A DNA stretch of 64,000 bases from Whitmania pigra (Eukaryota > Annelida > Clitellata > Hirudinida > Haemopidae). The notes below the pieces were generated by a model. That model was not told where the DNA came from. It saw only the letters and a list, made by a program, of their open reading frames with translations, and made no database searches. The stretch is from NCBI GenBank assembly GCA_021613335.1, contig JAJTWR010000251.1, positions 196,001 through 260,000 of the forward strand, written 5' to 3'. Below are positions 38,171 through 63,745 of the stretch, piece by piece (the first letter of the stretch is position 1; each line of letters starts with the position of its first letter). The translations under genes were made by a program, and so were the position numbers.

Positions 38171-38760
38171 TTGGATAGGCACTTTCAGTTTTTAAAGTTC
38201 TACTGAAATCAATGCCTTTTGAAGGTATGAAGCCGAGGAACATTCATTGTATCCCAGAGAAAGAAAACGATATTTTGATGATTAATAACATAACTTTATT
38301 CATTTAAAACTTTGATTCAAGTTACGTTTTCTGTTCAAGACGACTTTCTGATCCTGATGACAATGATTTTGAAACGAAAATGTTGACGCACTTTTTTCTG
38401 ATGACATTACTCTCGATAAGTTGATAAAATTAAAGAGCTTGTATTAAATCATATTGATGACAAATAAACTACTTAAAATACATTACATACAAACATTATG
38501 ACAACAATTCAGATCCTTAACAATGCAGACAAAATTGTTAGTGCTAAGTTAGAGAAAATGAAAGATGCGATATGTAATGGTTTTGCATTTTATACTTATC
38601 TAAATAAAATTTTATTTAAAAATGAATAACAAATATAAAATGCTGGAAATCCTGGTGGTTTACATTTTTTACGTTTTCTTACTCAGATGATAATTATCTG
38701 GAAATTCCAAAAGCTATTAGAATGCGACACCGATATATTTAGCACGTTTGTTGTAAAGCA
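38171..38760. other. Intergenic spacer between the DNase II genes
   Basis: About 590 bp, AT-rich, no recognised element. It contains the 3' UTR of gene A and presumably the promoter of gene B. Confidence 0.5.
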
Positions 38761-41700
38761 ATGCTCTGCTTCAATTCGAATCGCTTCTGTAGTTGTAGTT
38801 CTGTGATAAATATGTTATTTACTGGTGGACATTTTACTGGTTTTGCGATAGCGTTGTTGATTGCCGTAATTTTAAATCGTTTTTCGATTGCGGAGAATAT
38901 AATGTGCAAAGATGACAGAGGCAATCCAATTGATTGGTATAAATTTATAGCAATTTATTTGATTAATTTTTAGAAATTTACATACAAGATAGTTCCACCC
39001 TTGTTATGTGATTGAAATTATTTAAGAACTTCATTATTTACAACACTAACTAATTCAATCTTAATGCCTCACTATGACTGTGATTCACAGCACAGTGGAA
39101 TGATATGAGATTTAAGTATCAGTAAGATAAACATCATGGATGACCATCAGCATCAGCATCAGCATCAGCATCAGCATCAGCATCAGCATCAGCATCAGCA
39201 TCAGCATCAGCATCAGCATCAGCATCAGCATCAGCATCAGCATCAGCATCAGCATCAGCATCAGCATCAGCATCAGCATCAGCATCAGCATCAGCATCAG
39301 CATCAGCATCAGCATCAGCATCAGCATCAGCATCAGCCATCAGCATCAGCATCAGCATCAGCATCAGCATCAGCATCAGCATCAGCATCAGCATCAGCAT
39401 CAGCATCAGCATCAGCATCAGCATCAGCATCAGCATCAGCATCAGCATCAGCATCAGCATCAGCATCAGCATCAGCATCAGCATCAGCATCAGCATCAGC
39501 ATCAGCATCAGCATCAGCATCAGCATCACATCAGCATCAGCATCAGCATCAGCATCAGCATCAGCATCAGCATCAGCATCAGCATCAGCATCAGCATCAG
39601 CATCAGCATCAGCATCAGCATCAGCATCAGCATCAGCATCAGCATCAGCATCAGCATCAGCATCAGCATCAGCATCAGCATCAGCATCAGCATCAGCATC
39701 AGCATCAGCATCAGCATCAGCATCAGCATCAGCATCAGCATCAGCATCAGCATCAGCATCAGCATCAGCATCAGCATCAGCATCAGCATCAGCATCAGCA
39801 TCAGCATCAGCATCAGCATCAGCATCAGCATCAGCATCAGCATCAGCATCAGCATCAGCATCAGCATCAGCATCAGCATCAGCATCAGCATCAGCAGTAG
39901 CAATAGCAGTCATTCATTTCCTCATAGGTTTATAGCTTATAAGCTGCCAAAGTTCAAGGGTAGTGTCAGTGATGGATCTCTCTTGGCCTATCTGGACAGC
40001 AGGTATTCAAAATGGAGGCTTCTGGAAATGAATGTTCTCAATCTTTTGAATCCTCTGGCCCAAACTCTTGATAACATCTTTAAAAGGAAAGTGAGTACAG
40101 TGGGGCACATCGGAAAATATAATTGTATATCTGTTGCACATAATATATTAGTATATTTTATTAGAAATATTATAATTTTATAATAACTATGAAGTTATCT
40201 TTTTATTTGTATTATTAATTTGACTTTTTGATTGCTTTATTATGCAAACAGGATGTGATGGCAGTTTTTAATCAATCTGACATTTGGATGGCTCACCCTA
40301 TCCAACAATAATATTAATAATAATAATAATAACAATGACAATGATAACAATAACGATAATAATAATAATAACATTGGTGATGGTGATGATAACTATATCA
40401 TTATTACAGCAACTATAATATAGTAATAGCAGATTGTTTTAACATTCAACTTTTCAATTGCCATGTTATTAATAACATCATATTATTAAATTATGCTACC
40501 ATTATTGCATTATTAAATGGCCTTAATGCTATTATATTGTTAAATTATGTTAGTGTCATGTTATTAAATTATGTTCATGTTATTATACTATGTAACATCA
40601 CCCATCCAGCTAATGCATTTTTATTCTGCTCAGGACAATGGATCCATGTATGCCATGTACAATGATCAAATAACCACTCCAATGAATAACTGCCACAAAT
40701 CACGTCTAGAAAAGGGTCACACCAAAGGTATTGATATAACCCCTAGTATCACAACAACTATCATCAACATCATCAAATGGGTCATACCAATGGTATCAAC
40801 GCCTTCTTATGGTTAATGATGCTTCTAACCATCATCATTGTCATCAACATCATTAGCAATCTCTTTTCTATCATCATCTTCATCTCTATCAACATCATCT
40901 CTTCAGTTTGTACATTATGAATAGTGTTAACAGCCAATGAACTAAGTCTTGTGATGTGAAGTAAGCTGACTGTCATTATGTTGATGTGCAAAGTATTTCA
41001 GGAAATTGCAAGCCAATTATTTATAATTACATGATTCGGAAGAATGGAATTGACTAGCTTAAATAACAAAGGAAAGATTATCATTTTATTGGAAATTAAA
41101 AAATTTGTTAAGAGATTAACAACATGATGGCATAAAATATTATAACCGACTAAATCCAACTACTTTGTCAACATCATCATTATCGTTTATTATTGCTGTG
41201 CAATATCTCGATTCTAATAGAGCCAATGTAATCTTTTGTTCTCTCCATATTTTCAGGGGTCATCCAGTTTGACCTCAAGTCGGGATACTGGTTGGTCCAC
41301 AGTGTGCCGCATTTTCCCCCGAGCAGTGACAAATACGATTACCCAAATTCTAGTCTGAAATTGGGTCAAACGATCCTCTGTGTATCTTTGAGTTACAAGT
41401 TTCTCAACACAATTGGTATGTTGATTAATAAATTGGTGCTTTAACTCAATTAAAAAAATGTTTTGATTAATATTAATATTAATTGTAATTATGAAAAAAA
41501 TTGCTCTTATTGAATGTTCGTTAGCAGTAACCTTTCTACATGCTTACTGTAGTAAGAGGCTTGATTGGGAGTTTTTTCTGTTGTCAACCCGCAGTGCACA
41601 TTTAAAAACTGCTTATTAATAAGCTCAATCATCACAATGACTGATAGCAAATAATAATTGAGTCATCTCAAAATTATTATTGTAAAATAATCAATCATGT

Positions 41701-42966
41701 TATCTCATAATAGCCATTCCATGAATAATATCTATTTTAATAATAACAATAATTATTACGTTATCTCAATTCATATTTCATGAATTATTAGCACACTCTT
41801 ATCCACAGGTGAAATGTTCCTTTTCAATTATCCTCAATTCTACAACTTTGTCCTGCCCCAAAAGTTCAATGATTCAAACCCCAATTTGACTGCTGCCCTA
41901 GAGGGCAAGCACCCAGAGAAGGAAAACCTATTGGTTCATCAGTTGACTTCTCTGGGGGGTCAAAAGTTCATCGGGTTTGCAAAGACTGCAGCGTACAACA
42001 ATGGTGGGTTTGACGTTGTGCTAACCAGAATACCAGCTCATATGCTCAATACATAATGACATTGATTTTAAATCCATCTTGTCCTTTCTTTGGTTTTAAT
42101 ACCTGATCAACGTGCTCTTTCAAAGATCTATGGACGGGGATAGCATCTGCCCTCAAAAGCGACTTGGTTGTCCAATCGTGGAGAAAGGGCAACTCGAACT
42201 TGAACTCGAGTTGCAGATCCAAATTTAAAGTAGGTTTTGGTGACGTTGATGATGGTGGAGTCAAATGATATTTGATGATATTTTTTGTTTCTTTTGCTTA
42301 AGTTATCATCCTTACTATTGATCTAACAATGATGAGCTAGAGTTAAATAAATTATGTCACAATGTAATTATTTATTAATATTTTAAGCAGTAACTGTTAT
42401 TAATAAGCAGTAACAAATATTAGTAAAGCAATTTAGTATTTTTTTAACAACAACTTGTTCATTGGAGAAGTAATAAAAAATGAAAAAGTAATAAGGCTTG
42501 ATACCACCAAAAAACGCATTCCAGGTGGAGAACGTCCGTGAGTGTGAATTGCTCAATTACAGATTCATTTCAACCCAAGACCATGCAAAGTGGGCAGTAT
42601 CTAAGAAGGACAAGTCTTGGACAAGGAATGGGGTTTGAACATTTGCATAAATTATGATAATAGATTGACGATTAGGGTTAGGTTGCAATTAGAAGTGCAA
42701 ACTAATCGTCTTTAATAATAACTATAATGATAATGATTGTAATTTATCTATAATTGTATTAGCTATCAATAATAATAATAATTATTATTCTAATATAATA
42801 ATAATAAAATAATAATATTATTATAATAATATATAATATATAATAATAATAATATATAATAATAATAATAATAATTAATAATAATAATAATAATAATAAC
42901 AATAATAATAATAATAACAATAACAATAACAATAACAATAACAATAACAATAATAATAATAATAAT

Positions 42967-42998
<32 letters not shown>

Positions 42999-43577
42999 AT
43001 GGTATTAATTATTAGTGAGGTTTGGTTGAATTTTAACTGTTTGCTATTACAGGAAGTAATTGTCTTCAGACAAAACAGCTCACCTGCTTGGACCTGCATT
43101 GGTGACATTAACAGACAGGTAGATTGTTGAGGGAGATGATGATGATGATGAAGATGACAATAATGGTGATGATGACGACGATGATGGTGGTGATAGTGTT
43201 GATGGGTAGGACAACAGTGATTTTAAAATTTATTAGGAAAAAGAATATTTCTTAAGCAAACAATAAAATGACACAAAAATGGAGAATTTTTTGTTAAAAT
43301 TTTGAATGTAATAAATTATTTAGCTTTCTGAACTCGCTGTGGAAGTTGAATATTTATTAAAATGTAATCTAATTTGCAATGTAAAATTTTGAATCTTTTA
43401 AGATAACAATCATTATCATTATGGCCATCATCATCATCACTTGACCTTTGACTCTTATCGCAGGTCCCTCAGAAATCAAGAGGGGGAGGGGCTGTCTGCA
43501 TGGACCACCCAAATGTGGCTTTAAACTTTCATGGCATTCTTAGGAAGATAGAGTCCTGTACAAAAAAACAACTCTGA
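38761..43577 (+). CDS. Deoxyribonuclease II, gene B (tandem paralogue)
   Basis: Nine exons with the same phases as gene A: 38761-38936, 39928-40090, 40634-40727, 41257-41415, 41809-42003, 42126-42229, 42525-42632, 43053-43118, 43464-43577. Exons 5-8 have identical lengths in A and B (195, 104, 108, 66). The protein is 392 aa from the first ATG; the ATG at 38812 gives a shorter leader ([18 protein letters not shown]). Landmarks: [25 protein letters not shown] at exons 3/4, [43 protein letters not shown] and [11 protein letters not shown]. Both HxK motifs are intact, so an active acid nuclease is expected. Intron 1 contains a 750-bp CATCAG array and intron 7 an AAT array. Head-to-tail duplication with gene A is clear. 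Confidence 0.92.
39145..39894. repeat. (CATCAG)n hexanucleotide array, ~125 units, in DNase II-B intron 1
   Basis: 750 bp of nearly perfect CATCAG units. Only two slips are visible: one extra C at about 39337 and one missing G at about 39528. The end of the array is only ~33 bp from the exon 2 acceptor. Long His-Gln, Ser-Ile, Leu-Met and Ala-Asp ORFs in all frames are artefacts. Confidence 0.98.
42765..43005. repeat. (AAT)n / (AAC)n microsatellite in DNase II-B intron 7
   Basis: Interrupted AAT triplets with a block of AACAAT units (about 42915-42950). Confidence 0.95.
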
Positions 43578-43708
43578 CTGTACTTGAACTTAATCTTTTA
43601 TGGGTACTCAGAAATTCATAGTGAAGAAAATAATTTCATAAATAAATAATGGTTTTTACTTAAGCACTTCTCATGCTATGCTTGTGATACCTTATTAATT
43701 AACTGTTT

Positions 43709-43763
<55 letters not shown>

Positions 43764-46700
43764 CCAGCGTAATGTTTTTATTTGTGAATACTTTAAATTG
43801 CCTTGTCAAATTCTTATTCTTGTCAAATCATCACCTGCACTTCTCTGTTTGCCTTGAAGACCTATTCAATATTTATATTTTGTGTGTTTTCTGCGTCATC
43901 ACCAGGTATTGAAATGAATTCTTGTCTTTCTGCTGATTTCTGCTGATAAATTGATTTAATTCATAAATTGCGTGCAGATTCTTTTAAAGAAATAAATATA
44001 CTTATTTTTGTATTTTAATCATGTCTGCACACTTTTTCTGATGATTAGTAGTTTTAATTTTGTTCTTCCAGAATTTGTTGTTTCAGTGTTAGGCCATCCT
44101 ATCTTCGAGTGGGTTTCTTAAGCATCCAACAAGCATATCCAACGCCTATGGGAGTTGGCGCTACATAAATCGAGGTAGCACGTATGAATCTGGTAACATA
44201 AATTGCCATAAACAGCTTTCGGGTCGACATGTCACGGCACACAAATATACAAACGCGTAAGATAAAAATGCATGGCGAATAAATTATGTTAATGAGGAGC
44301 ATGACGTCGTCAGACATTAAAATTAAACAAACGACCCAGTCACTCCTTCGTGAATATTCAATGAGCCTGGGGAGAGTACCGCCCACTCATCCTCGGCGAT
44401 GCTTTATAATCTCATCATGGAAGGCCGTGGACAGTCGTATATTTCATTTTTAAGGTGGTAAACTGGTCACAGCTAGTTATCTTCAGACGCCAGTTAGAAG
44501 GCGCCACATTGCCTGATCCACTTGAGTCAAAATCTTTATGGTCCGCGCTATATAAATGGTTACGAGTCTCCGGCGTCTTTGCTTTCTGCGCTATATAAAT
44601 AGTTATGAGCCTCCAGACGCATTTGGTGCTGTATAAATCATAATTATTGCTCTGCTCTTTTAGCCGGGATGATGACGTTGGTTTAAGTGGAAGAATTGAA
44701 GAAAGAATGATGAACGCAGATGAACAGAGGAAAAGGGGCACGGTCGATAGGGTGGGTTTTGAGGCGGTTGAAAAATATGATGACGACTGATGGATGACTA
44801 CCACGCTATAAAGGTGTGCTTTTGACAATGAAAACCTATATATAAAGGCAATATTAAGAAAGATGGCAAAGATGATGATGATGACTATGATCATGATGAT
44901 GACAATAAGGACTATGTTGATGAAGATGATACTGACGTTGACGACGGTGGTTATGGTGATGATGATGATTACGAGATTGCGACAATGAGTGTACACTAAC
45001 GAAAGACATGGACGAAATTGCTGCGACTCCAAGAAAGTAGTTCCCAAGTGTTTCCATAACGACCTCTACGTCCGGTGGTATCACGCTGTCAGTTTGGCAA
45101 ATGTATAAGCGCGCCGGAACATGCAATGACGATTGTTGCCTTAACAATAATTAGTAATAATATTTTATAATATGTAATATTAATAATAACAATAATAATA
45201 ATTATCGTACACATTATCTGTAACATATTATAATAACAATTATTGACCATTAAAACTGTTTTAATTCTACTTTTTGAACGTTCAGTTATAAAAATTGTTA
45301 TTGTCAATAATATGCTAATGTCATTTATTATTGAATCAATTTTTTAAAGTATTATATGCAGTTAGATTAATAAACTCCAAGAATTATTATAAAATAAAAT
45401 TTGTATTTATTTGTACTTCCAAACAATTACATAACATCAACCATGAACAGGAAACATCCCAAAGGGAAAAACTCCCGCTGTCGGATGTCCAATTATAAAA
45501 TACAGTAATTTCAACAAAAATATCTATTATTGAAGCTATTGTTATTCTTTTTCCGACATTATTATCACCCTGAGAGCAAATATTTCTTTTGAAGCAAGTG
45601 ATTGCCATTCATGAGCCGAGTGTTGCGGCGCTTGTAGTCAGTAAAACGCCCGACGATGACGATGATGATGATGATGATGGTGGTGATGTTGACGATGACG
45701 ATGATGACGGTTGTATGATTATTATGACCAAGCTTGATAAAGATTATTATGACGTCAGTGATATTGTCGACGCCACACAAAGCAACAGGGAAAAGGAAGA
45801 AAAGGAGGAGGAGGTGGATGAATATGGAGAAGGGGTCAGTACGTTCATATAACATGCGGATGTAGACGGTGATCTGCCTTTGCTTGGCTTTCTAGTGGTT
45901 TTTCCATGCAATTTACGTGGCCAGGCGGAGTGTCGAAACTGTTTTGATTCGAATTTTCGAATGTTCAGTCGCAATTAATCGCAATTGTCAGCGGAATGTA
46001 CGAATCGATAATCGAGAGTGGCATGTGAAGAAAGCTTTTCTTATTTTTCATCGATTTTAATCTGAATAAATGAAGGTTGGGAAATTTTGAAATTAAAAGA
46101 AAAATTCAATGGAAGTCGTAATTATTAACCTTTATTATTTCGTTATTTTTGTTAAGAAATAATGACAACAACAATTAATTATTAATTTTATCGTGAAAAT
46201 ATCAATATCTTTCAATCTTGAGTTCAAGTTCAAATCAGTTCGAAATATTGTAACAAAATGTTTTTAGATTTAAAGTTAATTTCCAAATATAACTTTAAAA
46301 CTTAAAGCTTATATATTTAACAAAAAAAAGCAGTTAATACGAAAGTAATTTAAATAAAAATAATATAAAAAAGAACATTCAACTCTCAATATCGGCGATT
46401 AAGCATTACAACTCTTGGATTGTCCGCAAAATATTTTTGAAAAATATTGGAAAATATTGGAAAAGTGATTTCTTCATGTCTGAGAATGTCACGCCCTGAG
46501 AACCTCATGCACTACGAGGTAAAATTTCACATTCTGATCATTAAGATGAAATTGAAGGGACACTTTTAAGGGGCCAGGTAGGGTACGGTAAAGGTCAGGG
46601 GTAGGGTAGCTGTCAAATGACCTTTTCCTTTCCTCCAAGGTTTAAACAGAATTATTTTAATGTGACCATTTTAATCAAATTGAAATGTTTAATTGAGCAA

Positions 46701-47001
46701 CTACTTGATTGAAATTTAATCCTTCAATTAAGTTTCGTTCGAAAATTTTCCAATTTAAAATGAAAATTTATGGTGCTTGGAAGGCATATATTTCAGGAAT
46801 AAATTTGTTTTTAAAGCAATCTTTAGTAATTTGTAGTAGTTTATTACAAGACAATACAAAAATGACCTCAATTTAAAACAAAAACACTTCTAAAAAATAA
46901 TCACTTAAAATTCCAACCAGGAAAGGTCAGACAACCATCTCGTTCCCACCAAATCCTTTGCCGATCTCTGACCTTCTGCATCTCACAAACGTTGACCGCG
47001 G
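43578..47001. other. Intergenic DNA between DNase II gene B and the Cys-loop receptor gene
   Basis: Contains a (TTA)n patch (43712-43760), a cluster of GCGCTATATAAAT motifs (44549-44640), GATGAC-rich patches (44875-44970, 45652-45710) and AT-rich sequence. An 87-codon Asp-rich ORF at 45589-45852 is driven by the GATGAT patch and is not called. No other gene was recognised. Confidence 0.4.
44545..44645. repeat. Short tandem repeat of a GCGCTATATAAAT-bearing unit
   Basis: GCGCTATATAAATGGTTACGAG at 44549 (first bases), again GCGCTATATAAATAGTTATG at 44586, and a diverged TGCTGTATAAATCATAA at about 44628, spaced about 40 bp. This looks like duplicated SINE-tail sequence. Confidence 0.6.
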
Positions 47002-47024
47002 ATGACGACGGCGACAAGAAGACC

Positions 47025-47028
<4 letters not shown>
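47002..47028 (+). promoter_or_regulatory. Upstream ORF whose TGA overlaps the main ATG (ATGA)
   Basis: An 8-codon ORF (MTTATRRP) ends in TGA at 47026-47028, overlapping the receptor's ATG at 47025-47027. Only two genes in the window show this arrangement (the other is at 18522). Presence in the mature 5' UTR is not proven. Confidence 0.45.
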
Positions 47029-59203
<12,175 letters not shown>

Positions 59204-59309
59204 GTGAGATGATGATGATGGTGATGACGAGGATGATGATGACAACGGCGAAAATGGCGATGACGATAATGATAATTCTCAATTATATTAATTTTTTTTA
59301 AGTGGTTTG

Positions 59310-62300
59310 TGAATTTATTGAATCAAACAAACAAGCCGTTACGAACACAGAAAAAACAAAAAGCGAAAGCGCTAAATAAATTCAAATAAACCCAAAGGGC
59401 TAGTCTTAAGGAAGCACACGCTTCCAGTATCGGACTGACCCTAAAAGTAGCTATATACAAAATCATAAAATATACAATTCCAATAAACAATAAAAAAAAA
59501 CGGAATTAGATCCTTGATAAATGAAGGTATAGAGAACTAAAGTCTTGGGCCATAACATTTAATTGAAAATAATTTGAGAGTGGACTTAGAAATTTTATAT
59601 ATATTTAAAAAAATTTTTGTTTGTTTTTTTTTTTATTAAATCAATTAAGATCACTAAAAGGCAAGACAGCACAAGCAATTCCCAAGTGCTCAATGCATTT
59701 CTGTTTACATTTTCACGAAAAAAAATAACTTGACTGTTGATCATCGGCGCCTCTCGCATGCAAATTTTATTATTTATTTATTTATTTGATTATAGTCCGT
59801 TGCATAAATCAGATGATTTGGACTTAGACTCGCATGCAAATGAGTTGAAGGGCTATATATATTCATATGCATTACGTAGAAAGTGTAAAGGATTGTTGTA
59901 GTTATTGCTTGGTATGAAAAAAACAGAAAATATTTTGGGAAGAGAATTGAAATCACATGAAAACATGAAAAGATCAATTTGTAAATTACGAATTTGTGAT
60001 GTATTTAGCAGACTATTGCTCCAGAGACAGTTTTTAACGAAGGTGATAATAAGAAAATTATTCGTATAATCCGTTTTTGCAAAACATTCAATTGATGTAA
60101 ATGTGTGTTATAAGTAGATGCCCATATTTTGGTTAACAATAAGGTTAAATAAGAGAGAAATGTAACAAAAGAGCTAGTTTTGTGTCAATAAATGACCGAA
60201 TTACACCAATGTTCTTAGAAACATGATTTTGAACGTAAGAGATATGTTTGAGCCAAGATAAGTGCTCATAAATTAAGACCCCAAATATCTAATACATGAC
60301 ACTTTGTTAAGAGAAACATTATTTATAGAAAGAGAAAAGTTATATTCAAATACCCTTCTCCAAAAACGAAAAATAATGAAATTAGATTTGTTAATATTAA
60401 GAGGAAGACAGAACCAATTATTAAAAAGTTTCAATTCATTATTAAGTAAAGTAATAATATTATTTACATTTTTCCCAGATATCACTATATCATCTGCATG
60501 TAGTAGCACTTTAATTAAACTCGAGGAACACTGAAAATTATTAATATAAATGAGGAATAAAAGTGGACCCAGAATTTTTCAATGAATTTAGAAAAATAAG
60601 GCAAAAGAGATATTGGTCTATAATTATTAAGATGATCTCTATCAACAGATTTGTACAGAGGAATCACTTTGGCAGACTTAAGTTCACATGGTGTGAGACC
60701 AGTACGAAAAGATGAGTTAAAAATAGAAGATAAAGGATCAGCAATTTGGGATATGAATTCGTGTAAGGATCAACATCATCAACACCACAGCTATGGGATA
60801 ATTTAAGGGAACCAGAAACATTGATGACTTCCAAGGGACTGATTGGGAAGAGGCTCATAGATTGCAACTGAGAAAAATTTGTGAGTGATGTAGAGATGTC
60901 ATCGTTGGTTACGGGAATACTAGCTATATTTTTCCAATATGGGAAAAATGGTGATTAAAATGATTGGCTATATCTGCTTGAGTAAGTAATTCATCCTTAT
61001 CATTAAAAAATGAAAGAAATATTTTTGACATTGGACTTACATCCAACTAAAGGTTTAAATAAGTCCCAAGTTTTATGCATATTCGATTTGTGCTTGAAGA
61101 AAAATTTGTCATAATAAAGTTTTTTTGTGGCTAGTTTGGTTTTCTTGAAAAAATAAATGCTTGTTTATTAAGATCTGTGGGATGTTTGAGGAAGGTTCTA
61201 TAAATTTTATTTTTTGTTTGGCATGATTTTAGTAGGGATGGAGACATCCATGGCTGTTTGAAATTCTTAAAGGAATGAAAAAAAGATTCTTAATGAAACA
61301 CTGGAGGAAAGGATTTATTATACAGCCTTGAATAAATAGAAATAAATTTTGTGCAAGTAGAACAAGGATCATCATTTGCATAATCATTTAGCACAGAGGA
61401 CCAATCACATGAACTAAGTAAATTCTGAAACTTATTTTTACACTTGGTATTGTTCAGTCGAATTTAGTTATGTTTAATATTTGAATGATCAAATTTTACA
61501 GGAAATTGTAAGAATGTGGGAAAATGGTCAGCCTATTATGATTTTGGGTAGGCAATTGTGAAGAGAAGAATTTGTAAGGATATTGTCAATTATAGATTGT
61601 GAGTTATTTAATCTAGTAGGTTTAGTACCAGAGAACAAGAAGCAACATTGTTATTAAACTGAGAAGATGATTGAATAGAAGAAGCAGTTAATAAATCACA
61701 ATTGAAATCACCTATTACGAAAATAAGTCTTTTAATAAAATAATTAAAAAAATTGAAAAACTCCAGATTAAATACTTTTATATTACAATCTGGGTGTCTA
61801 CACAACGCCATCATAAATATCTGATGATTTACATTTAACAATTCTCAAAAGCAAAATTTCAAAGGAGGTGACAAGAATGTTAAGCGATACTAAAACAACT
61901 ATTTTAAATGAAATGTTATCAGAAACAAAAAACCCAACACCTCCTTCTCTGTTATTAATTGAACATTTCGAAACAAAATTATAACCATTGATAGATACAG
62001 AATTTTCATTATTTATATTTAACCAAGTTTCAGTTAAGGCAATTATATTAGCACCACATTGTTCCATGAGCATCTGAATATCCAGCAATTTATTTGTTAC
62101 ACTTCTACAGTTTATGTGCAGTAAGGAAAATCAGTAATCTAATCTATTCAAACCAGAGTGTGAAGCATTGACATTGTCCCATAAATAAAACAAATTATAT
62201 AGATTTTTCAGGTAAAAATTCAGAGTCGAAATTATCATTATCAATACATATTTGATATCCTGGCGCACAAAAGCCTGATATTCTATGAGGAGAAACATGC

Positions 62301-62760
62301 ATGGGTTTTAATCTCAGATAAAGTCTCAAAGTCTTCAACCGTTGGAATCTCACCGTCCTCTGCATTACTTGAACAGTTCATAACTACAAATTTTGCCTTC
62401 TGTAAGCTACAACATGGAAATTTCCTGGCTGCCCTGTGACTCTGAAGATCCAGTTGCCGGCGTCATCTTTAGAATCAATTTCCTTTCTATTTTCTGTCAG
62501 CAATCTCTTGCATTCCTCTCTATCTTCTTTTGATAGGTCCTGACATCAAATTACTCGCTTGAATAATTTACTTTTCTTAGGTTTATAACTGCTTTCAAGC
62601 ACTAGATTTCTAATAATGTTCTCCTCAGACTTGCAGCAACTAGGCAGTTTTTTTTAAAGATCTCTGCATTGTCTTTTTCACATCTATCGTATAGATGTAA
62701 ACCTAACTTTGTGCCGACATCCTTGAGGTCACGCAAACCTTCGACCATTAACAGTTAGTT
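59310..62760 (-). mobile_element. CR1-like non-LTR retrotransposon, larger degenerate copy
   Basis: Reading the minus strand: ORF1-like sequence (about 62760-62340, including SKEDREECKRLLTENRK), endonuclease start LLHINCRSVTNKLLDIQ (about 62140) with IIALTETWL and GDFNCDLL (about 61710), RT with CGVDDVDP (60780), KVIPLY and NNYRPISLLP (about 60620), HADDIVISG (YADD box, 60500), NINKSNFIIF and SCIRYLG (60280), and a thumb region to about 59770, then 3' UTR. Many stops and frameshifts. It lies in the receptor's intron after exon 4, antisense to the gene. The exact ends were not defined. Confidence 0.82.
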
Positions 62761-63560
62761 TTCTTTGACAATGCAAGAATAAGTGAAAATCCTTTAACTA
62801 TAAGTTACCGACTTAAATACACTAGATTTGCGTAAATTAAGCAAAAAATGGCTTAATTTTTAATTATATTAATCTCAATTATTATAATTAGTCTCAATTA
62901 TATTCAAGTTTTCATAATTTTAAAGCTAGCAAAGACTTGTAAACGCTTATACCTCCTTCAGCAATTGTTTGGCTCGTAAACAATATTCGGATGCCGGATT
63001 CATGAAATCCCGCCAAAACGCTTCTCGTCTGCTATCATAGTTTACGATGGAGGAGTGGATTTTTTTGAGTCTATTGCGAGTTGCACACTGTTTGTTCTAT
63101 GGCTTTTGCGTTCTATGGTGCTTGAAGGAAATTTTGGTTCTTTGGAGTTCTGTTGAGTTGGGGTTTTGAATGCGTTGTTGCATGGTTCTACGGTGTTGCT
63201 GTTTTTGTTTTTGCGAATGTTTTTGTTTGTGTTGTTTGTTTTATAGTGCTTCAATGAATTTTTTTATTCTTCGGTGAGTGGTTTTGTTAAGATGGAGAGG
63301 GTTCTATGTCTTTTTACATGGTGTTTAGATTCACAGTTCTGGAGGGAATTTAAAACTTAATTTCATTTTCAAGGTTTTTTTGTTCTGTGGATATTGCAGA
63401 TTGTATTCTGAATCAACATTCGTCTGCAAGGAGTGGGTTTTTCATTGTGTGGTTCTGAAGCGGCGTTCATTTTTGGTCATTTTGTGATCTTCTTTTATCG
63501 CTCAGATGATTGAATCGAGTGTTTTATGACCGGGAGCTGTGATTTGTCAGCTTTTAATAT
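62761..63560. other. Unclassified stretch upstream of the CR1-like element
   Basis: GTTCT/TTTGTTTTT-rich low-complexity sequence. A 70-codon minus-strand ORF (63042-63254) is Lys/Asn/Thr-rich. It could be the 5' UTR or ORF1 start of the retrotransposon, but no motif supports this. Confidence 0.3.
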
Positions 63561-63576
63561 CTTCCAGAATAACAAA

Positions 63577-63745
<169 letters not shown>

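Noticed and set aside
39134..40183. Very long His-Gln, Ser-Ile, Ala-Asp and Leu-Met ORFs
   Set aside because: They are six-frame readings of the CATCAG array. Only the downstream part of one frame (39928-40090) is a real DNase II exon.
44549..44600. GCGCTATATAAAT repeats as TATA-box promoters
   Set aside because: The motif recurs at several unrelated sites and, in one copy, next to a tRNA-like B-box, so it is better explained as a SINE tail.
45589..45852. 87-codon Asp/Glu-rich ORF
   Set aside because: Core is a GATGAT/GACGAT repeat. No splice context or domain.
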